NCBI GenBank assembly: GCA_947683625.1
Contig: CANTUR010000239.1
Location: forward strand, 7,173,001-7,237,000
Source: Mallotus nudiflorus
Taxonomy: Eukaryota > Streptophyta > Magnoliopsida > Malpighiales > Euphorbiaceae
Direction of reading: 5' to 3'
DNA length: 64,000 nucleotides
The notes beneath the pieces were generated by a model. That model ran no database searches. It was not told the origin of the DNA and worked only from the letters and a program-made list of their open reading frames with translations. The number at the start of each line of letters is the position of its first letter. The stretch's first letter is position 1. This document shows, piece by piece, positions 56,305 to 64,000 of the stretch. Position numbers and translations under genes: made by a program.

Positions 56305-58163
56305 TTATCCTATACTCCTTCTTTGCCAACAACCACTCCCACCTTACTTAACACAACCTTTACCTTGCTATTACCGACATCCCATCTCAACAAACCTTAC
56401 TTTAATGACGACTCCCTAAACTTGCATCCATCACTTGATTCCACTTAACAAACCTCTCGCTCTTCCTCAACTCTTGTTTCGACCCCATCCTCCCTATCCA
56501 CCATCCTCCAAAATCACCAGGCTTATTATTAGTCATAGACATGATAAATCATAAAAATAATCCAATGTCTAATCCACTAAAACAACACTATAAGATCACC
56601 CGCTTATAGATAGGTACTATTAAACCCAAATTACTTCATTTTGCTCCCTCTTCCTAAATTGAACCTATAATTTATTCTCAAGTAGTGAAATTCTCTCATT
56701 AGTAATAAGCAATAGTAATTGAATATAATACTCTCTTAACAAATCATACTTGGGATCTTGTCCCATTATCTAATGCTCACACTTTAGTTGGCTGTAAATG
56801 GGTCTATCATATTAAATTCAATCCAAACGACATATTTGATTATTATAAAGCAAGGTTCATAGCCAAGAGCTTTCATTATAACCAGGAATATATTTTCATC
56901 ACACCTATAGTTCAGTCATAAAACCCTCTACCATTCTATTAGTTTTGTCCATTGTAATTAGCAACAATTGGCCAATTTAATAGTTGGATGTATCCAATGC
57001 ATTTTGATATGTGGAACTTGATGACGATGTTTACATGCAATAACCACTGGGCGTCATCAATAACCAATTTTCAGACTATGCTTGAAAGCTTCGCTAGTCC
57101 CTTTATGACTTAAAATAAGGTCCAATTAAATGGTAAAAATGCCTCACTTTAGCTTTAGAATAGGTAGCTCCCTTTACTTATTCTCTTTTGGTGATGTGAC
57201 TGCTTTTTACTTAATTTATATTGATGACTTGGTCCATACCGGCTCCTCATTTAAGTTTATTCTTCATGTTGTTCAGTCACTTGCTAGTAAGTTTTCTCTT
57301 AAAGATCTTGGAAACATTAACTATTTCTTAAGCATTGAGACAATCTTCACAAAGGACGGTCTCCTTTTAACTCAACAAAAATACATTAATGATCTTCTAA
57401 ACAAAGCAAATATGCTTAGTGCTAAGGGTATCACCACACCTTCATGTGTTTCCACTAAACTATCTCTTTATTTTAGTAATTAGCTTAACGATGCAAGCAT
57501 TTATCACAATATTCTTGGAGGTTTGCAATATCTATCATTTGCATGACTCGACATCTCGTTTACTGTCAATAAAGCATCTCAATTCATGCATGCTCCAACT
57601 GATGCCCATTCATGTATAGTCAAACACATCTTTCATTATCTCTAAAATATAAAACATCATAGTCCTCTTATATATCCATTGTCATATTTTACAATCAATG
57701 CTTATAGTGACACTGACTGGGCAAGCTCACCAATTGATAAAAAAATCAACAACAAGGTTTACAATTTTTATTGGTAACAACCTTAGCTCATGGAGTTTAA
57801 GTAAAGGTGTGTTGCTTGATCATCAACTGATTCCCTTGTAACCACAGTGCAAGAAGTCAATTGGCTATAATCACTTTTGTATGAGTTGGGCTTTTATAAC
57901 TTGCCAACTCCTAAACTGTGGTGTGACAACTTAAGTGCAACTTATCTTACCATAAAGCCAGTCTTTTACTCACACTCTAAACACATGGAAATTGACTTCC
58001 ACTTTGTCCGAGATAAGGTGTCGCAATTGTCTTTAATTATTCAATACATTTCATTAGATGACCAAATAGCAAACCTGCTCATGAAGTTGTTGTCTAAGAG
58101 TCGTTATTAGTCTCTGCAATCCAAGTTGAATGTGTTTTCCTCCCCTTTCAACTTGCGGGAAGG
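56305..58163 (+). pseudogene. Ale reverse transcriptase and RNase H, with polypurine tract
   Basis: This continues the Ale element. About 56,745-56,900: NTWDLVPLSNAHTLVGCKWV, then YKARFIAKSFHYNQEYIF, the usual copia RT start with stops after it. RT core (57130-57483): FYLIYIDDLVHTGSS, the catalytic YVDD-type box with both Asp residues kept, LKDLGNINYFLSIE and LLLTQQKYINDLL. RNase H (about 57,700-58,110): KLWCDNLSATYL and HSKHMEIDFHFVRDKV. The interior ends with the purine-rich GCGGGAAGG (58155-58163) next to the 3' LTR. Stops and frameshifts throughout; inactive. Confidence 0.87.
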
Positions 58164-58283
58164 TGATAAGGACAATAGATAATTCATAGCTCTAACTACT
58201 TGCTAATCTTGATCTATTGTACATTCCACCTTTCGATCATTCTATTGTAACAAGCTCTGTTGCCATTCTATTGTAACAACCTC

Positions 58284-58330
<47 letters not shown>

Positions 58331-58376
58331 TCAATGATAATACATTTAAGTTTTTCAACTTACCAAACCATTCACA
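58164..58376 (+). repeat. Ale 3' LTR (213 bp)
   Basis: It begins TGATAAGGACAAT and ends CATTCACA, directly before ATTAA. Relative to the 5' LTR it has a short duplication of 'cattctattgtaacaa' and a (TA)n tract of about 35 bp (58,290-58,326). Confidence 0.92.
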
Positions 58377-58381
58377 ATTAA

Positions 58382-59894
58382 TACAAACATTGATTTGTTT
58401 TAGTGGGTAAATAATTTAGTATGATACATGTGAGGTAATATGTTCAATCCCCACCTCCCATACAAAATAGGCTAAGCTTGATTATTCTCACTAACCAACT
58501 CAATCTCAACTAGATCAATTTTAAGTAAATTTCAAGCATTTTTAAGGTAACTTCTAGTAATTCACAAGCTGTCTTGACTCACTTTTACCCTATTCTTTAT
58601 TAGTGTTTAGATGAAATTATGATAAATATATATTAAAATAATGGAGAGCAAACTTATATATAACTATTTTTTAAAAAAGTTCTTAAAAATGCATCCCAAC
58701 ATCTATTTAATGTATTTAGAGAAAATATTTATAGAAAATTACTTTTTTTATAAGTATTGACCTAAAAAATTTAGGTAGTTAAAGAGGAAAAAAAATCACA
58801 CATCATTTAAATTAACTTGTATTTTAAAACTTACATAAATTTGTAAACATTGATTTGAGGAATTTGAACTTATAAATTATTAGGGTAAAAAAAGGACAAT
58901 GTGAGATTACAATTTTAAGCAAATGAAATAGCACACAGACAAATGGAAAAAACCTCAAGAATAGGATTGAGAATTATTCATTTCCTTTCTTAATGTTTGT
59001 TTTAACTTTAAACCCACCTAAAATGGAAATTTATTATCTCATGAGTCCTAGGAATCCTACCCACCTCATGCATAATAAATTTTAATTCTCCTAAATATTT
59101 AAATATTATTATTTATTATTTAAAATTTATAAATAAAAATATAAATTAATAAAATGATTATTAAGATAAATAGAACAAAAAATATTTATTAAAAATAAAT
59201 AAATTTTATAATAAATTTTAGAAAATTAGAATGTTATTTTAGTAAATAAATAAATAATTCTTAAAACTCATAATAATATTATTAATTTTAATATATAAAA
59301 ATAATTTTAATTTTAATTTTAATTTTTGTATGTAAAAAATAATTATAAAAATATTTTAAGTAATAAATGATGGTAATTTCCATTTATATTCCATAATAAA
59401 TCAAATGTTTTCTTTAAATTTGCATTATATTTCCTATTTCTTTCCATTTCAATTCTAATTCTAAATTGCTAACCAAACCCGTAAGAAAATAAGCAATGAA
59501 AAAAAACATAGAAAAATTATATGCAAGATTAAAATCATGGAAAAGCAAATAATGCCAGTTACCAACACACATGCATAAGGGTCTTAGAGGTAGACATAAA
59601 AATTAAATAAGAAAAGAGAAGATTTGTTTCTTTGTTTTTTAATGATGAAGATAGCTTAGCCCGTGGTTAGCACCATTACACCTTCTAAAAAAAAACCCCA
59701 TTGATGAACTATCTATCACACACACATGGTGTAATTCTATTACACTAAACAAAAGGCATTTGAGTTTATCCCCGCATTTGCTTACAATCTTAAACTTGAA
59801 GATTCAACACCCTTTGTATTGCCATCATTTTTATTCTTTTTCAACAACATAAATTTATATAATTAATTTTCTACGGTTCCCCATAAACAACTCT
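58382..59894. other. AT-rich flank, no gene seen
   Basis: No coding, RT or LTR sequence is recognised. A GTTCAATCCCCACC word at about 58,442 resembles a tRNA B-box and might mark a decayed SINE, but the A-box and tail are not convincing. Confidence 0.5.
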
Positions 59895-59896
59895 AC

Positions 59897-59972
<76 letters not shown>
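59895..59972. repeat. (TA)n microsatellite
   Basis: About 75 bp of TA repeats, directly left of the small inverted repeat at 59974-60088. Confidence 0.95.
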
Positions 59973-59973
<1 letters not shown>

Positions 59974-59980
<7 letters not shown>

Positions 59981-60088
59981 ATTATTAAATTAATTCTTAT
60001 TTAATTACAATCAATGATGTATATTAGATAAACGCTATAACTAATCAATGGTTATAATTAAATAAGATTTAATTTAACAATTTTTAAT
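59974..60088. repeat. Small inverted repeat, 37-nt arms
   Basis: Arms 59974-60010 and 60052-60088 are reverse complements with two or three mismatches, separated by 41 nt. A third partial copy of the right arm follows at about 60,175-60,225. It may be a MITE-like element inserted next to the TA tract. Confidence 0.65.
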
Positions 60089-60379
60089 TTCATTTATAAG
60101 AATATATATATGTGTATGTGGCTTGCTATAGTACACACATGCAATATTATACAAATAAAATTATATATATGTAAGAATTAATCTAATAATTTTTAATTTT
60201 ATTTGTATAAATACACTTATGTATATGTTTTATTTATTTAAATGAAATTTAATTAAAACATATAAAATTTCATTTTTAAAATATTAAAAAATAACATAAA
60301 TTATTCATGTTGTGTAATCTATCTAATTTAATTAGTGAACCTCATGCGGATGAAAAAATATATAAATTAACTTATAATA

Positions 60380-60720
60380 AATCATTCTATTAAATACTTA
60401 GACATTTCCACTATTGTTGGATAGGAAAAGTAATCTCTTGATATTTTGAGAGTTAGGATTAAGGTGGAAAGATCTCCACATAAACTCGACCCTTCAGGCA
60501 AGATTTCATATGTGTGTGGACAAAAAAAATCTTCAAGAGACTTAGCTGAAGAGCAACACTCTGCGCAGGGCAATGATTCATGTGTTTGAACTCAGTATAC
60601 AGAAATCTGGGGACCAAACCCATCAAAGGTTAGCTTTTTGTCGTAGGATAAGTGGGGCTATGTGGGCTGCCTTCTTCTTCTGCTCCTTCATGCTTACTTG
60701 AATTCTGTTTATTTACTTTA
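60380..60720. other. GC-richer island with a 63-codon open frame on the minus strand
   Basis: This segment is clearly less AT-rich than its surroundings. The minus strand is open at 60573-60382 (CAECCSSAKSLEDFFCPHTY and LCGDLSTLILTLKISRDYF), with a possible upstream exon piece (KEQKKKAAHIAPLILRQKA) at about 60,690-60,630 ending before a ccccag acceptor-like word. I do not recognise a family. It could be a decayed exon of a host gene or chance. Confidence 0.25.
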
Positions 60721-63700
60721 AGGGTTAAAATTCTAAGTAAAAAAAAAAAAAAAACACTTTCATAAGAAAGTTAATTATCATAGGAATTTTTCATCATAGG
60801 CACTAATTCTAGCAATTCATACTTGTTTTTGACGGCTCAATTATGACCATTTTTTTTAATGATAAGTTGCAACAAAATGAGGAATAATGTCAATTTCCAA
60901 TCTTAATCTTCAAGAAACTGTCTTTCTATTAGTACTTCCTTTTCCCCTAAACTACTGCTTTACTTTGATTCTCACATAAATTTAGAAAATATAATTAAAA
61001 TATGACGTCTTTTCAATTAATATCCCACAACTGATGTTAGTTTATTAAAAAAAATATATGGTTTAGATAAAAATTCATATAAAATAAAAATATTAGCAAA
61101 TTAACAAATCAATAATTATTTTGAAAAAAAAAGTGACATAATTTGAGACAAGCAAAAAAATAAATTTATAATTTCGAGATACAAAGGGAATTATTTAGAA
61201 AAAATACATTAATTTTTTAATAAAAAGATTAAATTTTCATTTATTAAGAAGAAAAGATACATCTTCATTAACAAATAATACAAAAAAAAAAGTATAATAA
61301 AAAGTATTAAAATAAAATCTTACATAAATTATGAAATTTATTGTTATTTTTCTTCAATCGTGTTAATAGAGTTTTTTTTTAATTTACAATTTAGTAATCC
61401 ATATGTTTCACTCAATAACATTAATTAGCCATAAATTAACTTTTTAATATTTAAATAAATCTTATTATAAAAATATTAATAAAAATTTCATAATTAAATG
61501 ATATAAAATCCATAAAAAAAAATACACAAATCTCATAGATGTATTAAAAACTTCATGAATTAGAATTTAAAATTTACAATATTTTAAAAAAATAAACATA
61601 TTAGAAATTTATATTTAGTAGATTTAAAAAATAAAAAACAATAAGAAACCACCATTGAATTAAAAAAATGATCAAAACGAAAAATATTCAATGAAATACA
61701 AAGAAGGAAAAAAAAAACAGAGAAAAGAGGCAGCTCAAAAAATATACCAACTTAATGTGTTGATTTGATTTATCAAATTAAAACAAAATACGATACCTTG
61801 TTATAAACAAAAAATAGATAATTTCACTTACCATTTACCAATAAGCATAGTTTCTTATTATAAATGAAGTGGACGTTAAATGCTTTTGATTGAATTGTCT
61901 GATTAATTAGAGAAAGAAGTTGATGCTAATTAAACAATTAATTATCATAAAATAAATGCTATTACAAGGGTTGAGATTTTCACTCCAATAATTTATTTTT
62001 ACCCTCTATTATTAATGTTTTTAAACTATGAAAGACAAAATTATTCTTAATTTTAATATTTATTTTTATTATAATTTTTTTTTTATTGTCACAATCCACT
62101 ACTAAAAGATTCTATTATATCTATGGAAAACAATTATTTTAATAATTTGAGATCTATAAAAAACATAAATCCTCAATAAGTATATCTTGTACATTTTTAT
62201 TTAAAAATTAAAATTAATACTTATGGGTAAAATAATTTATTTTCATTTTTAAGTGGCATAAATAAATTATTTGAGAAATTTTAGACTTTAATTATTTTTA
62301 AAATTTATCTAAAATTCTTAATTTCATTTCTACATATAAATTAAAATAAGATTTAAACTAATTAGTTGATTTATGTTTCTTATATCTCCCGTTATTTTCT
62401 CAAAAAAAAATGTAACATTCTTATAATTATTATAGATTTTATTTTTCATATTTTATATCTTTTTATTATTTTAGTGGTGTGGGCAAATACTAGTTAAAAG
62501 CAAATAATTATAGAATAATATGTTCAAGCAGTTAATAGTAAAAAATAATTTATACATATATAGCTCTTATTTCATTAAAATAATGTTTACATTATTTTTT
62601 TTTAGAAAAAATCATAAATATTTAAGTAAATTAGACAATTTTTTATTCTTCAAATATTTGTAAATAGTAAAAATTGAAAATGATGTATTTGTCATGTAAA
62701 GTTTATAATTTATTTAGATAGTTATAATATAGATAATTTTTAATAAATTTACAAGTAATTACTAAAATTAAATATATTTATGTTACTTATATTTTAAAAA
62801 TGTTAACGGAGTGCAAAAATAGATATGTCGAGAATTTCAAATGTTTGAGTAGGGTCCCTCAATTTCAAAGAAGTAACATCAGCTTGTTGAGATTTTATTG
62901 GCTTAACTGGCACTATTTTTCTTTTCTTGTCGAAGTATTTTCATCTTGCTTTCTGGAAAATTCTTTTGTCATGGTTAGGTTAAATTATATAATTTCAAAT
63001 CAATAAATAATAAAACAATTTATTGCAGTGCAAAGAGTTGGTCTAATTGGAAAAAAAAAAAACCATTCCTTTTTTTTGGTGGTCACTATCCAATTAGGTT
63101 TGAAGAATACAATCCTCTGTAATTACTCCAAAATTTCAGAGATTTAAAAATTAATATTCTAAAATTGCCTAAATTTTCAGATCAATTCAATTTGAAGATT
63201 AAAATTTTTTATTTAATTTGATTTGGAATTTTTTTTTTCAAATTAAAAATTTCTATTGGAGATCTATTCTTCTCTGATTTAAAAAATAAATAAAGTTATA
63301 ATTCAAATTAAATTATTAATCTTTAAACCATTTTATAATTTTATCATAAAATTAAATGATTTTTTATAGTTTTATTTATCATTATTTTTTACTCTAAAAA
63401 TTTTATTAAAATTTTTATAATACACTTTAATATTTCATACAATTATTATAGTTTTTATGAAAAAATTTATATAAATAATACAACCCCATAACTATTAAAA
63501 AAGGTATATTATATTACAATTTATTGTTGAAGGTGAGTTTAAATTTTTTAACATAAATTATATTATAAAATTTTAAAATGCTATTTACTAATTTAATATT
63601 TATTTTTTTTATTTAAAATAATTTAATTAATGAGTAAAATGTTTTTATAATTCTAATTTTAAAAAATTATCGGTTCCAATTTTGGTTCTTCAATTTGGTA

Positions 63701-64000
63701 CAATTTAGAGCAGTTCGGGACGAATCTCAACTAGAATGATTCAAATTCTTAGGAGCCGTCCTAATAAAAATTTTCAAGACAATTCGGTTCGGAAAAAGTC
63801 AAATAATCAAAAAAAATTTTTTGTTCTGAAAATTTTTTGTTCAATTTTTTAGAACAGTTCAAGTTCTCCAAAACCCATGCTCCACGCTCAACTTTTCTTA
63901 TCAATCAGAATTTGAAAAATGAGTAAAATAACATTTTGAAAAAAAAAAAAAAAACTGAGATTGAGAGTGCCTTTTCATACTTCGAAAAATAGATATATTT
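60721..64000. other. AT-rich flank, no gene seen
   Basis: Long A/T runs and no convincing reading frame; the open frame at 62,800-63,006 has no recognisable motif. Around 63,040-63,100 a TCTAATTGG..CCAATTAGG inverted pair flanks A and T runs. Near 63,660-63,790 'ggttccaatttt', 'cagttcgggac' and 'attcggttcgg' words suggest a decayed repeat running towards the window edge. Confidence 0.45.

Larger units (their letters stand above)
47176..56309 (-). mobile_element. TatC: Tat-lineage element (47181-56304) with TTATC target duplications and antisense genes
   Basis: TTATC occurs at 47176-47180 and 56305-56309. On the minus strand the 5' end is only the outer 164 bp of the LTR (56141-56304), joined directly to integrase; the rest of the 5' LTR, primer site, gag, protease, RT and RNase H are deleted. 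Integrase (55159-56140) is followed by about 6 kb of non-pol sequence and the complete 3' LTR (47181-49156). In that 6 kb, on the plus strand, are a PMD gene and a DUF7745-like gene. A polypurine tract next to the 3' LTR fixes the orientation. It sits inside the Ale integrase. Confidence 0.92.

Noticed and set aside
58395..58470. tRNA-derived SINE suggested by GTTCAATCCCC
   Set aside because: Only the B-box-like word is convincing; no clear A-box spacing, tail or target duplication.

Overview
This 64-kb window is very AT-rich nuclear DNA from a flowering plant, most likely a eudicot. The evidence is LTR retrotransposons with plant lineage signatures (Ty3/gypsy Tat and Tekay, Ty1/copia SIRE and Ale), tRNA primer-binding sites, and GT-AG introns in plant-specific gene families. 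I see no bacterial genes, CRISPR array, rRNA or convincing tRNA gene, and no ordinary host gene I can name. Almost everything from base 1 to 58,376 is a pile of nested, decayed retrotransposons; 58,382-64,000 is AT-rich flank.

Layout. (1) 1-9429: minus-strand Tat element (TatA) running off the left edge, with 5' LTR 7343-9429, primer site, gag and protease; reverse transcriptase to integrase are deleted, so the protease linker lies next to a plus-strand DUF7745-like gene remnant. (2) 9430-10943: truncated plus-strand Tekay-type LTR, between TatA and (3) 10944-17440: a second minus-strand Tat element (TatB) with LTR, gag, protease and RT, cut off where RNase H should begin. (4) 17441-18762 plus 28180-28733: another Tekay-type LTR split by (5) 18763-28179, a minus-strand SIRE-like copia element with both LTRs; its integrase is split by an unclassified 1.55-kb insertion at 23287-24840. 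(6) 28734-30624: AT-rich spacer with a large inverted repeat. (7) 30630-58376: a plus-strand Ale-like copia element of about 4.5 kb of its own sequence, flanked by ATTAA duplications. It is split by a 14.1-kb minus-strand Tekay chromovirus (31700-45795, duplication ATAAT), whose RT is itself split by a 3.3-kb solo LTR (37176-40476, duplication ATAAA), and by a third Tat element, TatC (47181-56304, minus strand, duplication TTATC).

The most interesting part is TatC. Between its 3' LTR (left) and its integrase (right), and antisense to the retroelement, lie two plant-type genes: a plant mobile domain (PMD, MAIN/MAIL1 family) gene in about seven exons (50426-53024) and a DUF7745-like gene in two exons (53442-54724) with its own TATA box. 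A remnant of the second lies at the equivalent place in TatA, so this antisense cargo belongs to the element family. Introns in such genes can survive retrotransposition because the genomic RNA carries them in antisense. Both genes are now broken by stop codons, mostly of the CAG-to-TAG and CGA-to-TGA kind expected from decay of methylated cytosine.

The Tat elements also carry non-coding structure worth testing: a hairpin in the LTR with a compensated base pair between copies, arrays of CGATCG-centred palindromes in the LTRs that recur in the PMD intron, a 15-unit array of short dyads next to the TatC 3' LTR, and repeated hairpin-forming units between the DUF7745 gene and pol. Gene functions are inferred from recognised motifs only; no database search was run.
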